In this document: positions 44,876 to 55,675 of the stretch, one piece after another
How positions within the stretch are numbered: the stretch's first letter is position 1
Layout: the number at the start of each line of letters is the position of its first letter
Source: Pseudomonas sp. AOB-7
GTDB taxonomy: Bacteria > Pseudomonadota > Gammaproteobacteria > Pseudomonadales > Pseudomonadaceae
Assembly: GCF_003696305.1 (NCBI RefSeq)
Contig: NZ_RFFK01000001.1
Coordinates: 372,001-436,000 of the forward strand
DNA length: 64,000 bases
Reading direction: 5' to 3'
Made by a program: the position numbers and the translations under genes
Notes under the pieces: generated by a model
Databases searched by the model: none
Seen by the model: the letters and a program-made list of their open reading frames with translations, nothing else
Told to the model about the DNA's origin: nothing

Positions 44876-45862
44876 TCAGCGGGCGTCGTACTGTTCCACC
44901 ACCTGATCGATGGCGCCGAAGAGGCTCTGGCCGGCCGCGTCGAACATCTCGATACGCACCCGGTCGCCGAACTTGAGAAACGGCGTTTTCGCCTCGCCCG
45001 ACTCGACGATTTCCAGCATGCGCTTTTCCGCCAGGCAGGAAGAACCCGCACTGCGGTCGTAGTTCGACACGGTGCCCGAGCCGATGATGGTGCCGGCGCC
45101 CAGCGGGCGGGTCTTGGCGGCGTGGGCGACCAAGGTGGGGAAGTTGAAGGTCATGTCCACGCCGGCATCCGGCTGGCCGAACAGCGCGCCGTTGATATGC
45201 GAAACCAGCGGCCGATGCACCTTGCCATCCTTCCAGCTTTCGCCCAGCTCGTCCGGGGTGATCGCCACCGGCGAGAAGCTCGACGACGGCTTGCTCTGGT
45301 AAAAGCCGAAGCCCTTGGCCAGCTCGCCGGGGATCAGGTTGCGCAGCGACACGTCGTTGACCAGCATCAGCAAACGGATATGCCCGCCCGCCTCGGCCGG
45401 CGTGACGCCCATCGGCACGTCGTCGGTGATCACCGCCAGCTCGGCTTCCAGGTCGATGCCCCAGGCCTCATCGGCCAGTCGGATCGGGCTGTGCGGCGGG
45501 ATAAAGCTGTCGGCGCCGCCCTGGTACATCAGCGGGTCGTGCCAGAAGGATTCCGGCATCTCGGCGCCGCGCGCCTTGCGCACCAGCTCGACGTGGTTGA
45601 CGTAGGCGCTGCCGTCGGCCCAGTGATAGGCGCGCGGCAACGGGCTGTGGCAGGCGGCCTGATCGAAGGCGAAGGCGCCCTGCTCCAGACCGTCGTTGAG
45701 GCGCTGGTAGACCGCCTCCAGCTTGGGCCGGGCCACGGCCCAGTCGTCCAGCGCGGCCTGCAGGGTGGCGGCGATCTGCGGCACGCGCACGGCGCGGGCC
45801 AGGTCGCGGGAGACCACGACGAGCACGCCGTCGCGGCCCTGGTTCAGTGATGCGAGTTTCAT
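44876..45862 (-). CDS. fahA: Fumarylacetoacetate hydrolase
   Basis: 328 residues; cleaves fumarylacetoacetate to fumarate and acetoacetate, the final step of tyrosine breakdown. Metal-binding acidic residues are in WGIDLEAELAVITDD, followed by NDVSLRNLIPGELAKGFGFY, QSKPSSSFSPVAITPDEL and GAGTIIGSGTVSNYDRSAGS. This is the shorter bacterial form. It is separated from hmgA by 50 bp that carry a REP-like palindrome. Confidence 0.95.
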   Translation of the reverse strand: MKLASLNQGRDGVLVVVSRDLARAVRVPQIAATLQAALDDWAVARPKLEAVYQRLNDGLEQGAFAFDQAACHSPLPRAYHWADGSAYVNHVELVRKARGAEMPESFWHDPLMYQGGADSFIPPHSPIRLADEAWGIDLEAELAVITDDVPMGVTPAEAGGHIRLLMLVNDVSLRNLIPGELAKGFGFYQSKPSSSFSPVAITPDELGESWKDGKVHRPLVSHINGALFGQPDAGVDMTFNFPTLVAHAAKTRPLGAGTIIGSGTVSNYDRSAGSSCLAEKRMLEIVESGEAKTPFLKFGDRVRIEMFDAAGQSLFGAIDQVVEQYDAR

Positions 45863-45883
45863 ATGCGATTTCCGTTCTTGGCA

Positions 45884-45907
45884 TAGGAGCCGGCAAGCCG
45901 GCTCCTA
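45884..45907. repeat. REP-like palindrome between hmgA and fahA
   Basis: TAGGAGCCGGC (45884-45894), a 2-nt spacer, and its complement GCCGGCTCCTA (45897-45907). This is the common Pseudomonas REP pattern (taggagccggc...). It sits inside an operon, where it could stabilise or process the mRNA. Confidence 0.8.
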
Positions 45908-45912
45908 CAGGT

Positions 45913-47052
45913 TCAACCTTGGGTACCCGGCGCGCGCCAGGAGTTGACGTACTCGGCCACATCCACCGCAGCGGCGGCATCGGCCACTTCCAGGGCGCGG
46001 CGGGTGTCGATCATCACCGCCACCTCGTCGATGAAGGTCGCCGGGTCCTCCTGGCTCTTCTTCAGCGCCTTGGGATGCGGCCCGTGGGGAAAGCCGCAGG
46101 GGTGCAGGGTGACCATGCCGGCCTCGATGTTGTCGCGGCTGAAGAAGTTGCCGCGGTGGTAGAACAGCACTTCGTCGTAGTCGTCGTTGTTGTGGAAGAA
46201 CGGCACCTTGAGCGCGCCCGGGTCGGACTCGACCGGGCGCGGCGTGAAGGTACAGACCACGAAACCGTTGGCGACGAAGGTGGTGTGCGCCGACGGCGGC
46301 AGGTGATAGCGATGGCTGAGCAGCGGGCGAATGTCGCGCCAGTTCAGCCGCACCACGGTGTTGTCGCCGTGCCAGCCGACCACGTCCAGCGGGTTGTAGG
46401 GGTAGGTCACGGTGCTGATCTGGTTGCGCCGCTTGATCCTGATCTGCCAGGTGTTCTCGTCCTGCTGCGCCTTGAACGCCTCATCGAGCCGCGGATGATC
46501 GAGCACGGCGGGGTCGAAGATCGCCTGCGGGCCGAGCAGGCCCTTGTCCGGCAGCTGGTAGGCGCCATCGCTGTTCTCGATCAGCAGGAAGTAGCTCGGC
46601 GTGCTGGCCTCGATGCGCCAGGCGGTGCCGCGGGGGATTAGCAGGTAATCGCCGTCGCGATATTCCAGATGGCCGAAGTCGCAGTACAGGTGCCCCGCAC
46701 CCTCGTGGACGAACAGCAGCTCGTCGCCGTCGGCGTTGCGCACCAGGTGGCGCATGGCACCGTGGGTGCGCCAGACGCGCAGCTTCACATCGGCGTTGTG
46801 CAGGGTCAGCGGCGCCGCCAGCGGGCAGTCGCGCTCGCTGGGGATGTCGTTGAAGTTGAACGCGTGCGGGCGCAACGGGCCTTCCCAGTCGATCCAGCCG
46901 GTCGGCGGATGCTTGTGGTGCAGGTGCGCGGTGGGGCCGAAGAAGCCCTCACGGCCCATCTCGCGCTCGTAGGTGCCCTGCGGCAGGTCGCAGTGCGCCT
47001 GACGCGAGCACTCGCCCTCGCGCAGGGGAAAGCTGATCCATTTACGGCTCAT
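45913..47052 (-). CDS. hmgA: Homogentisate 1,2-dioxygenase
   Basis: 379-residue cupin-fold iron dioxygenase opening the ring of homogentisate to maleylacetoacetate. Recognisable regions are GREGFFGPTAHLHHKHPPTG near the start, WRTHGAMRHLVRNADGDELL, PRGTAWRIE, DVVGWHGDN and HPCGFPHGPHP, which contain iron-binding His and Glu residues. It is shorter than the classic 430-440-residue HmgA and belongs to the compact bacterial branch. Starts four bases after the hpd stop. Confidence 0.93.
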   Translation of the reverse strand: MSRKWISFPLREGECSRQAHCDLPQGTYEREMGREGFFGPTAHLHHKHPPTGWIDWEGPLRPHAFNFNDIPSERDCPLAAPLTLHNADVKLRVWRTHGAMRHLVRNADGDELLFVHEGAGHLYCDFGHLEYRDGDYLLIPRGTAWRIEASTPSYFLLIENSDGAYQLPDKGLLGPQAIFDPAVLDHPRLDEAFKAQQDENTWQIRIKRRNQISTVTYPYNPLDVVGWHGDNTVVRLNWRDIRPLLSHRYHLPPSAHTTFVANGFVVCTFTPRPVESDPGALKVPFFHNNDDYDEVLFYHRGNFFSRDNIEAGMVTLHPCGFPHGPHPKALKKSQEDPATFIDEVAVMIDTRRALEVADAAAAVDVAEYVNSWRAPGTQG

Positions 47053-47056
47053 GGCA

Positions 47057-48139
47057 TCACTCCTCGGAGATCACGCCGCGACGCAGCTGGTCTTCCTCGA
47101 TGGATTCGAACAGCGCCTTGAAGTTGCCCTCGCCGAAGCCCTGATTGCCCTTGCGCTGGATGATCTCGAAGAAGATCGGGCCAATCACCGTGTTGGTGAA
47201 GATCTGCAGCAGGATGCCGTCGTCGCCCGGCGCACCATCGATCAGGATATTCAGCTCGCGCAGCAACTCCAGCGGCTCGCCATGGCCGGCGACGCGACTG
47301 TCGACCTTTTCATAATAGGTGTCCGGGGTGGTCATGAAGTCCACGCCGTTGGCGCGCAGCTGGCGCACGGTGGCGTAGATATCGTCGGTGGACAGGGCGA
47401 TGTGCTGAATGCCCTCGCCGTGGTACTCGCGGATGAATTCCTCGATCTGCGACTTGTCGTCGGCCGACTCGTTGATCGGGATGCGGATCTTGCCGCAGGG
47501 CGCGGTCATGGCGCGGGAGAACAGGCCGGTGAGCTTGCCTTCGATGTCGAAGTAGCGGATCTCGCGGAAATTGGCGATGCGCTCGTAGAAGCCGGACCAG
47601 ACGTCCATCTGCCCGCGTTTGACGTTATGGGTCAGGTGGTCGATCTGCTGCAGGCCGACGGCGTTGTCGTTGGGGCTGCGGCCTTCGATGTATTCGAAGT
47701 CGACGTCGTAGATGGTCTTGTCGCCGTAGCGGTCGACCAGATACAGCAGCGAGCCGCCGATGCCTTCCACACAGGGGATGTTCAGCTCGCCGAAGTTGGC
47801 GTGGCTGCCGACCAGCTTGGCGCCCTGCTGCTCGACGTAGGCCGCGGCCTGGGCCGCGTTCTTGACCCGGAAGGCCATGGCGCAGGCGCTGGGGCCGTGC
47901 TTCTCGCCGAAGGCGCGGACGTGGCCGGTGGGGCTGCCGTTGAGGACGAAATTGATATCGTTCTGCTGGAACAGCCAGACCTGCTTGGAGCGGTGCTTGG
48001 CGGTTTCGGTGAAGCCCATGGCGGTGAACAGCTGGCGCAGCTGGGCGATGCCTTCTTCGTTGGGCGCGGTGAACTCGACGAACTCGAAGCCGTCGGTACC
48101 GATGGGGTTGTGCTGCTCGATCTTGGCCACGGCGGTCAT
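47057..48139 (-). CDS. hpd: 4-hydroxyphenylpyruvate dioxygenase
   Basis: 360-residue iron enzyme turning 4-hydroxyphenylpyruvate into homogentisate. The three metal ligands sit in QQIDHLTHNV (His), GIQHIALSTDD (His) and GPIFFEIIQRKGNQGFGEGN (Glu), the last being the family signature. ATG 48139 has a strong GAGGAGG site. First gene of the tyrosine operon. A nearby intergenic palindromic element lies farther upstream. Confidence 0.97.
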   Translation of the reverse strand: MTAVAKIEQHNPIGTDGFEFVEFTAPNEEGIAQLRQLFTAMGFTETAKHRSKQVWLFQQNDINFVLNGSPTGHVRAFGEKHGPSACAMAFRVKNAAQAAAYVEQQGAKLVGSHANFGELNIPCVEGIGGSLLYLVDRYGDKTIYDVDFEYIEGRSPNDNAVGLQQIDHLTHNVKRGQMDVWSGFYERIANFREIRYFDIEGKLTGLFSRAMTAPCGKIRIPINESADDKSQIEEFIREYHGEGIQHIALSTDDIYATVRQLRANGVDFMTTPDTYYEKVDSRVAGHGEPLELLRELNILIDGAPGDDGILLQIFTNTVIGPIFFEIIQRKGNQGFGEGNFKALFESIEEDQLRRGVISEE

Positions 48140-48151
48140 TTCGCCTCCTCG

Positions 48152-48159
48152 TTGTTGTT
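48152..48159 (-). promoter_or_regulatory. A-rich Hfq/Crc motif before hpd
   Basis: AACAACAA on the minus strand, a perfect AAYAAYAA catabolite-repression motif, lies one base 5' of the GAGGAGG ribosome site. The aromatic amino acid pathways of Pseudomonas are known targets of Crc control; binding here is inferred from the motif and its position. Confidence 0.65.
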
Positions 48160-48405
48160 GTGGGCTGCGCCGTGAGGCGCGTTTGAATGAACCCATGACA
48201 ACCCGATGGCAGACGGCGAACAAGGCGGCGCAACCGCCCGGTTGGGGCGATCTCAGCGAGGTATTGGCAAGTTTTCCTTACACCCTGAAAAACCAGGGAA
48301 TGCGGCCTGGCAAGACCTGCAAATGCGTAAGGTTTTCTTGCCAGAGCGGTTCGCCAGGCTGCCAGACGAGCTGCCGCGGCGAGGCCGAGGAAGAGCATGC
48401 GTAGT

Positions 48406-48478
48406 GGATCGGGGCGCCGCGCCGAGGCTGAAGCGCGCAACGGTGGATGGGTAAAGCCTCGGCCACGCACCCCGATCC
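48406..48478. repeat. Intergenic palindromic element, family B copy 3 (inverted)
   Basis: Nested inverted repeats: GGATCGGGG (48406-48414) with CCCCGATCC (48470-48478), and GCCGAGGCT (48421-48429) with AGCCTCGGC (48455-48463). It holds the reverse complement of CTTTACCCATCCACC at 48442-48456. The 384-bp gap (48140-48523) between hpd and the ABC gene has no gene otherwise. Confidence 0.75.
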
Positions 48479-48523
48479 CCCTGAATCAGCTGTGCCCTGC
48501 CGGGCGGACAACGCGCCGGCGCC

Positions 48524-50302
48524 TCAGCGCTGCAGATGCCCGTAGAGCTTGGCGTACAGGCCGCCGTCGGCGATCAGCTGCTGGTGGTCGCCGTCCTCGG
48601 CGACGCTGCCGCCATCGAACACCAGCACGCGGTCGGCCTGCTTCACCGCGCTCAGACGGTGGGCGATGATCAGCGTGGTGCGGCCGTTGAGGAACTGCGC
48701 CAGCGCCTCGTGCAGGGCGTATTCGGTGGCGGCGTCGAGCGCCGAGGTGGCCTCGTCGAGGATCACCACCTTGGGCTCGGCCAATACCATGCGAGCAATC
48801 GCCAGGCGCTGACGCTGGCCGCCGGACAGGCGCACGCCGCTGCGCCCGACCACGCTGTCCAGGCCCTGCGGCAGCGCCTGGATGGTCGGCGCCAGCTGGG
48901 CGATTTCCAGCGCGCGCCAGCAGGCCTGGTCGCTGCGCTCGCGGCCCATGCACAGGTTGGCGCGCACCGTGTCGTTGAACAGCGCCGGGTGCTGCAGCAC
49001 CACCGCGACGTTGTCGCGCACGCAGTCCAGACCGATCTCCTCCTGGCTGCTGCCACCGAAGCGGATGCTGCCGGCCTGCGGCGTGTAGAGCCCCAGCAGC
49101 AGCTGCACCAGGGTGCTCTTGCCGCCACCCGAGGCGCCGACTATGGCCACCTTCTCGCCGGGGGCGATGGACAAATCGAGGCGATCCAGTACCGGCTCCT
49201 CGCCGTAGGCGAAGGTCAGCCCGCGCACCTCGATGCCGACGGTGTCGCGACCCTTGAACGGATCGACGCGGCCCGGGTACTGCGGCTCGTCGCGCCGCGC
49301 CAGCAGCTCGTTGATCCGCGTCAGTGCGCCGCCGGCGGCGTAGAAGGCGTACTGCAGGCTGAGCAGCTGCTCCACCGGGCCGATCATGAACCACAGGTAG
49401 CTGAACACCGCGAGCATCTGGCCGATGGACAGGTCGGAGAACAGCACGGTGAGCATGGCGGCGGCGCGGAACACGTCGATGCCGAACTGGAACAGCAGGC
49501 CGCTGGCGCGGTTCGACGCATCGCTCTTCCACTGCGAGGCCACGGCAAAGTCGCGTACCTCGCGTGCCCGCCCACCGAGGCGGCCGAGGAAATAGCCCTG
49601 GCGATTGCCGGCGCGCACCTCCTGGATGGCGTCGAGGGTCTCGGTCAGCGCCTGGGTGAAGCGGCCGGTGCTGTCGTTCTCGAGCTTCTTCAGGTGCTTG
49701 ACCTGCTTGCCCAGCTGCACCGTGGCGTAGATCACCAGCGGGTTGAACAGCAGGATCAGCAGCGCCAGCTGCCAGTGCATCCAGATCAGGATGGCCGAGG
49801 TGCCGACCAGGGTCAGCACCGCCACCAGGAAGCGGCTGAGGGTCTCGCCGACGAACTTGTCCAGGGTGTCCAGGTCGGTGACCAGATGGGTGGTGACCGT
49901 GCCGCCGCCGAGGCTCTCGTACTCGCCGAGGGAAATGCGCTTGAGCCGCTCGATCAAACGCATGCGGATGCGGTAGACGATGTCCTTCGACAGCCGCGCG
50001 AACAGCCGTGCCTGCAGCACGTTGAAGATCAGCGCCGAGCCGCGCAGCAGCAGGGTCAGCAGCAGCATCAGGCCGATATAGCCGGCGGCGGTCTCCCAAC
50101 TGGCCGGCAGGAAGTTGTCCATCACCTTGAGCGCGGCGTCGCCGTCGTGCAGCAGCACCTCGTCGACCAGCAGCGGCAGCAGCAGCGGAATCGGCACGCT
50201 GCACAGGGTGGCCAGCACCGCGACCAGGTTGGCGAGGATCAGCGCTTTCTTGTGCTGCAGGGCCAGGCGACGGATTTCTGCCCAGCTCAACCGATCAGGC
50301 AT
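48524..50302 (-). CDS. ABC exporter half-transporter (permease-ATPase fusion)
   Basis: 592 residues: six hydrophobic helices in the first 300 (VAVLATLCSVPIPLLLPLLV, TAAGYIGLMLLLTLLLRGSA and others), then an ATPase domain with Walker A GASGGGKST, Q-loop LQHPALF, signature RLSGGQRQRLAIA, Walker B VVILDEAT and switch His in IIAHRLS. It works as a homodimer, MsbA-like in layout; the substrate may be lipid or drug. The first bases overlap the DsbA-like gene by eight, so it is probably translated with it. Confidence 0.92.
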   Translation of the reverse strand: MPDRLSWAEIRRLALQHKKALILANLVAVLATLCSVPIPLLLPLLVDEVLLHDGDAALKVMDNFLPASWETAAGYIGLMLLLTLLLRGSALIFNVLQARLFARLSKDIVYRIRMRLIERLKRISLGEYESLGGGTVTTHLVTDLDTLDKFVGETLSRFLVAVLTLVGTSAILIWMHWQLALLILLFNPLVIYATVQLGKQVKHLKKLENDSTGRFTQALTETLDAIQEVRAGNRQGYFLGRLGGRAREVRDFAVASQWKSDASNRASGLLFQFGIDVFRAAAMLTVLFSDLSIGQMLAVFSYLWFMIGPVEQLLSLQYAFYAAGGALTRINELLARRDEPQYPGRVDPFKGRDTVGIEVRGLTFAYGEEPVLDRLDLSIAPGEKVAIVGASGGGKSTLVQLLLGLYTPQAGSIRFGGSSQEEIGLDCVRDNVAVVLQHPALFNDTVRANLCMGRERSDQACWRALEIAQLAPTIQALPQGLDSVVGRSGVRLSGGQRQRLAIARMVLAEPKVVILDEATSALDAATEYALHEALAQFLNGRTTLIIAHRLSAVKQADRVLVFDGGSVAEDGDHQQLIADGGLYAKLYGHLQR

Positions 50303-50927
50303 GGGCGGCGCGCTCCAGCCAGCGGCCGAGCAGCGGCGCCAGCACCTCCAGCGGTTGATAGCCGTTGGTCAGCAGCGCCAGCTGGCCGTCGCGCTCGGCC
50401 AGCAGGGTGGGGAAACCGGCGATGCCCAGATCCTGCACCCAGCTGAAATCGGCGGCGGTGGCATCAACCATGGCCTGGCTGTCGAAGGCCTCGGCGAACT
50501 CGATGCGCGGAATGCCGGCCTGCTCGGCCAGTTGCACCAGCACGCCGGCCTGGGTGACGTCGACGCCCTCGGTGTAGAAGGCCTGCTGGATCAGCTTGAG
50601 CAGCGGCCAGGCGCTGGCCGCGTCGAGGCTGCGCGCGGTGACCAGGGCGCGGCAGGCCGGCTCGGTGTCGTAGACCAGGCCCTCGGGCAGGCCGCGCTCG
50701 AAGTCGAACAGCTGTCCGGTGCTGGCGTTGACCGCCTGCCAGTAGCCCAGGTAACGCACCCGCGCCGCGGCGTCGATGGCCCCCTGGTCGCGGCGCAGGC
50801 CGCCGACCACCAGCTGCAGCGGCACGCCGGCCGCTGCGGCCTGCTCGGCGAGGGCCTCGGCCACCGGGGCGAAACCCCAGCACCAGGAACACATCGGGTC
50901 CATCACGTAGAGCAGGCGGCTTGCCAT
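50295..50927 (-). CDS. DsbA-family thiol oxidoreductase (2-hydroxychromene-2-carboxylate isomerase-like fold)
   Basis: 210 residues beginning RLLYVMDPMCSWCWGFAPVA. The CxxC site is CSWC at about residues 13-16 and cis-Pro is in GFPTLL. No signal peptide, so it acts in the cytosol, as in the FrnE-like branch. It may take part in thiol-disulfide exchange; substrates unknown. Two bases separate it from trhO and it overlaps the ABC gene. Confidence 0.88.
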   Translation of the reverse strand: MASRLLYVMDPMCSWCWGFAPVAEALAEQAAAAGVPLQLVVGGLRRDQGAIDAAARVRYLGYWQAVNASTGQLFDFERGLPEGLVYDTEPACRALVTARSLDAASAWPLLKLIQQAFYTEGVDVTQAGVLVQLAEQAGIPRIEFAEAFDSQAMVDATAADFSWVQDLGIAGFPTLLAERDGQLALLTNGYQPLEVLAPLLGRWLERAAHA

Positions 50928-50929
50928 GG

Positions 50930-51868
50930 TCAGGCCTCGTTCAGTTGGCGGGGGTCGCGTCCCAGAGGATGCGGCTGGTTGCGCGCGCGCGCCAGCTCGA
51001 TCTGCTTCTGCCGCTCGCGGGCGCCTTCACGGGTCTTCTCCGGCAGCGAGTCCCAGCAATGCGGGCAGCTGACGCCGGGGCTGTAGCGCTCGGACTGGCG
51101 GTCCGCCACGGAAATCGGCGTGCGGCAGGCGTGGCACTGGTCGTAGTCGCCTTCCGTCAGGTCGTGGCGCACGGTCACCCGGTTGTCGAAGACGAAGCAG
51201 TCGCCCTGCCACTTGGTATCTTCCTGCGGCACTTCCTCCAGGTATTTGAGGATGCCGCCCTTGAGGTGATAGACCTCCTCGAAGCCCTCGCCGAGCATGT
51301 AGCTGGAGGCCTTCTCGCAACGGATGCCGCCGGTGCAGAACATCGCCACCTTCTTGTGCTGGCGCGGGTCGAAGTGGGCCTTGATGTACTCGGGAAACTC
51401 GCGGAACGACTTGGTCTTGGGGTCGATGGCGCCCTCGAAGGTGCCGATGGCCACCTCGTAGTCGTTGCGGGTATCGATCAGCAGCACCTCGGGGTCGCTG
51501 ATCAGGGCGTTCCAGTCCTGCGGCTCGACGTAGGTGCCGACGCGCTGGTTGGGGTCGACGCCCGGCACGCCGAGGGTGACGATTTCCTTCTTCAGCTTGA
51601 CCTTGGTGCGATAGAACGGCTGCTCATCGCAGTAGGACTCCTTGTGGTCGATATCGGCCAGACGGGCGTCCTCGGCGAACCAGGCAAGCAACGCATCGAT
51701 GCCGGCGCGGCTGCCGGAGACGGTGCCGTTGATGCCCTCTTCGGCGAGCAGCAGGGTGCCCTTGATGCCGTTATCGAGCAGGGTTTGCAGCAGGGGTTCG
51801 CGCAGCGCCTGGTATTCCGGCAGGGAGACGAACTTGTACAGCGCCGCGACGACGATCTTGTCAGTCAT
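50930..51868 (-). CDS. trhO: tRNA uridine 5-hydroxylase TrhO (rhodanese family)
   Basis: 312 residues. The N-terminal domain ([30 protein letters not shown]) precedes a rhodanese domain with active Cys in [16 protein letters not shown] (about 185). The C-terminus has four cysteines in CHACR and CPHC. TrhO makes 5-hydroxyuridine at tRNA position 34. Length and motifs match YceA of E. coli. First gene of the trhO-DsbA-ABC run. Confidence 0.95.
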   Translation of the reverse strand: MTDKIVVAALYKFVSLPEYQALREPLLQTLLDNGIKGTLLLAEEGINGTVSGSRAGIDALLAWFAEDARLADIDHKESYCDEQPFYRTKVKLKKEIVTLGVPGVDPNQRVGTYVEPQDWNALISDPEVLLIDTRNDYEVAIGTFEGAIDPKTKSFREFPEYIKAHFDPRQHKKVAMFCTGGIRCEKASSYMLGEGFEEVYHLKGGILKYLEEVPQEDTKWQGDCFVFDNRVTVRHDLTEGDYDQCHACRTPISVADRQSERYSPGVSCPHCWDSLPEKTREGARERQKQIELARARNQPHPLGRDPRQLNEA

Positions 51869-51945
51869 GGAATGTCCTTCAGTAGTCGCCCACGTAAAGG
51901 GCGGACTGGGGCTCGATCGGCGCGAACTCGCCGGATCGAGAAGCC

Positions 51946-51973
51946 AAACGAAAGCGCCGGCGTGGGCCGGCGC
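51946..51973 (-). terminator. Terminator downstream of bolA-like gene
   Basis: On the minus strand an 8-bp stem GCGCCGGC/GCCGGCGC (51966-51973 with 51954-51961) with a 4-nt loop is followed by TTTCGTTTGG. It separates the bolA-like gene from trhO. Between it and the bolA stop lies a GC-rich palindromic stretch (52040-52115). Confidence 0.7.
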
Positions 51974-52119
51974 GAGGCGGATTGTAACAAAGCCGCGAAG
52001 CGCCGGGGCGAGTTGGCGACAAGGCGCGACAGCCTGTCGCCTGGCCCGGCTGCAACGCTCCGCAGCCTGGGTCGAGCGCAGCGATAGCCGGGGAGGCCCC
52101 GGCGTTCATCCGGCCCGGG

Positions 52120-52413
52120 TCAATGACCGCCGCGGCAGGTCGGCGAGGCCGGCGCCACGCCCTGCGCCGCCCACTCCTCGGGGGTGTAGGTGTGCAGGGC
52201 CAGGGCATGGATCTGCGCCATCAGCTCGCCGACCGTGGCGTAGACCTTCTGATGCCGCTTGACCGCGTTCAGGCCGGCGAACGCCGGGCTGACGATCACC
52301 GCCTTGTAGTGGGTCTCCAGGCCGCGGCTGTGCATATGGCTCTCGTCCAGCACCGCGAGGTGTTCGGGCTGCAGATCGGCCAGCGCGGCGACGATCAGGT
52401 CTTGCTTGGACAT
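52120..52413 (-). CDS. BolA family protein
   Basis: 97 residues; the KH-like fold core is HSRGLETHYKAVIVSPAFAG, followed by AVKRHQKVYATVG and HALALHTYTPEEW. The conserved C-terminal His is in ALALHTYTPEEW. BolA proteins pair with monothiol glutaredoxins around an iron-sulfur cluster and influence cell shape and stress responses. ATG 52413 has a GGAG site and follows the DUF2059 gene by 11 bases. Confidence 0.9.
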   Translation of the reverse strand: MSKQDLIVAALADLQPEHLAVLDESHMHSRGLETHYKAVIVSPAFAGLNAVKRHQKVYATVGELMAQIHALALHTYTPEEWAAQGVAPASPTCRGGH

Positions 52414-52424
52414 CGTGGGCTCCA

Positions 52425-52919
52425 TCAGGGTTGTTTCACGCCGAGCTCGTCGCTCATCTCGGCCAGCAGCTTGTTCACCTCCGGCACGGCGGTTTCCAGC
52501 TTGCTCTGGGTGATCTGTGCGGACTGTGCGGTGAGGGTCGGCATCTTCTGCAGCACCTTCTGCCCCAGCGGCGACTCGTAGAAGGCGATCAGCTGCTTGA
52601 GCTCCTGCTCGTCGAAGTTGCTGGTGTAGAGCTTGACCATGTCCGGCTTGAGCTTGTCCCAGCCCACCGCCTTGTCCAGCGCGGCATTGGCCTTGGCCTG
52701 ATAGCTTTCCAGCAGCGCCTGCTTGCCGCCCGGTGCCTGGGCGAAGCGCTGGGCGAACATCTGCTGCACCTGGCCATACACCGGCACGGTCAGCTTGTCG
52801 GCATGTGCCAGCTTGAGAAAACGCTCGGCATCGGCGGCATGGCTGGCGGCATCGGCCAGGGCCAGGGACGCCGAGGCACTGAGCAGAACGGCGGTGCACA
52901 GCTTGAATAGATGAGGCAT
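52425..52919 (-). CDS. DUF2059 secreted protein
   Basis: 164 residues with a signal peptide (MPHLFKLCTAVLLSASASLA) and a helical DUF2059 domain: VYGQVQQMFAQRF, LDKAVGWDKLKPDMVKLYTS, FDEQELKQLIAFYESPLGQK. Periplasmic, function unknown. The frame is open far upstream but only ATG 52919 gives a signal peptide. Probably co-transcribed with the bolA-like gene. Confidence 0.88.
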   Translation of the reverse strand: MPHLFKLCTAVLLSASASLALADAASHAADAERFLKLAHADKLTVPVYGQVQQMFAQRFAQAPGGKQALLESYQAKANAALDKAVGWDKLKPDMVKLYTSNFDEQELKQLIAFYESPLGQKVLQKMPTLTAQSAQITQSKLETAVPEVNKLLAEMSDELGVKQP

Positions 52920-53189
52920 GGGAAGGCTTCCGGGGGTGACGGGTGAGTCTGGGTAGACTGCGCTGGGGGCATTTTGTGCCCAAGCCCGGTTTACCTCAAG
53001 TCGGCCGCATCGTGCGCCAGCGCACAAAACCCCTGCGCACTGCCGCACCCGCTGGTCAGTTGCCAAAATGCCAGCACTTGCCCATGCTTGAACGTGCTCG
53101 GCATGCTGTGCGCCCCCGATTCGAATGGCGTGCGCACTCCTCGCCCCGGCAATTGATCGCCAGCCTGCGCACACACATGGACGTGCCCG

Positions 53190-54200
53190 ATGACCAGTTT
53201 CGCCAGCCCCGCCGAGTTTCCCCCCCAGCCGCTGTGCGACAGCAAGGGTCGGCTGCTGGCCGAAGCCATCGGCTGGTCGAGCCGACCGCAGGTGCACTGC
53301 GCCCTGCGCGGCCACCTGGGCCGGCGCAAACGCTGGAACCACTGGTGCATCACCACCCCGCAGTGGATGCTCGCGCTGACCCTGGCCGACCTCGATTACC
53401 TGGGCTACGGCGCCGCCTACTTCCTCGACCTGGACAGCGGCCAGGCCGTCGCCCACACCCAGCTGCGCCCCTTCGCCTTCGGCTGCCAGCTGCCCGACCT
53501 GCCGCTGGAAAGCCACGCCTTCAACCACCCGCGCCTGCAACTGCGCATCGACGAGCATCCCGGCCGCCTGCGCCTGACCGCCGCCGCCCCGGATATCGGC
53601 GGCCAGCCGCTGCAGGTGGCGCTGGACATCCAGCGCCCCGCCCACCTGCAATCGGTCAACCTGGTGGCGCCGCTGCAGGGCGGCGGCTTCCACGCCACCA
53701 GCCGCCAGCTCGGCCTACCCGCCGCCGGCAGCCTGCAGCTGGGACGCAAGCAGTACAGCTGCGCCCCCGGGCAGAGCTTCGCCGCCCTGGATTTCGGCCG
53801 CGGCGTGTGGCCGCTGAACAGCCACTGGCAACGCGCTGCCTTCGCCGCACCGGGCGGCATCGCCGGCAACTTCGGCTCCGGCTGGCTGGAATACAGCGGC
53901 CTGTCGGAGAACGCCCTGTGGTTCGGCGGCGAACTGCAGCGCCTGGACAGCCCGCTGAGCATCGAACAGAGCGCCCACGCGCCGCTGGCACCCTGGCGCC
54001 TGGACAGCGCGGACGAGCGCGTGGCGCTGCGTTTCAGCCCGCGCCAGCTGCACCGCGCCTGCCCCAAGCTGGGCCCCTTCCATGCCGACACCCAGCAGTG
54101 GTTCGGTCGCTACGACGGCGTGCTGCGCGGTCCCAAGGGCGAGCGGGTACCGGTGGACGGCGCCCTCGGCTGGCTCGGCGCGACCCACGCCCGCTGGTAA
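53190..54200 (+). CDS. DUF2804 protein
   Basis: 336 residues, soluble, rich in aromatic residues and glycine: [20 protein letters not shown] near 50, [44 protein letters not shown]. This matches DUF2804, a beta-rich family of unknown role. There is no signal peptide. The gene runs toward fumC with 80 bp between, and diverges from the DUF2059 gene. Confidence 0.82.
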   Translation: MTSFASPAEFPPQPLCDSKGRLLAEAIGWSSRPQVHCALRGHLGRRKRWNHWCITTPQWMLALTLADLDYLGYGAAYFLDLDSGQAVAHTQLRPFAFGCQLPDLPLESHAFNHPRLQLRIDEHPGRLRLTAAAPDIGGQPLQVALDIQRPAHLQSVNLVAPLQGGGFHATSRQLGLPAAGSLQLGRKQYSCAPGQSFAALDFGRGVWPLNSHWQRAAFAAPGGIAGNFGSGWLEYSGLSENALWFGGELQRLDSPLSIEQSAHAPLAPWRLDSADERVALRFSPRQLHRACPKLGPFHADTQQWFGRYDGVLRGPKGERVPVDGALGWLGATHARW

Positions 54201-54280
54201 TGGTCGCGATAGAAAATCCGCGGAACCAGTGCCCGACGCAACGGCCTAAACTGCCAGCCGTCCTACTCCCGGAGATCGCC

Positions 54281-55667
<1,387 letters not shown>

Positions 55668-55675
<8 letters not shown>

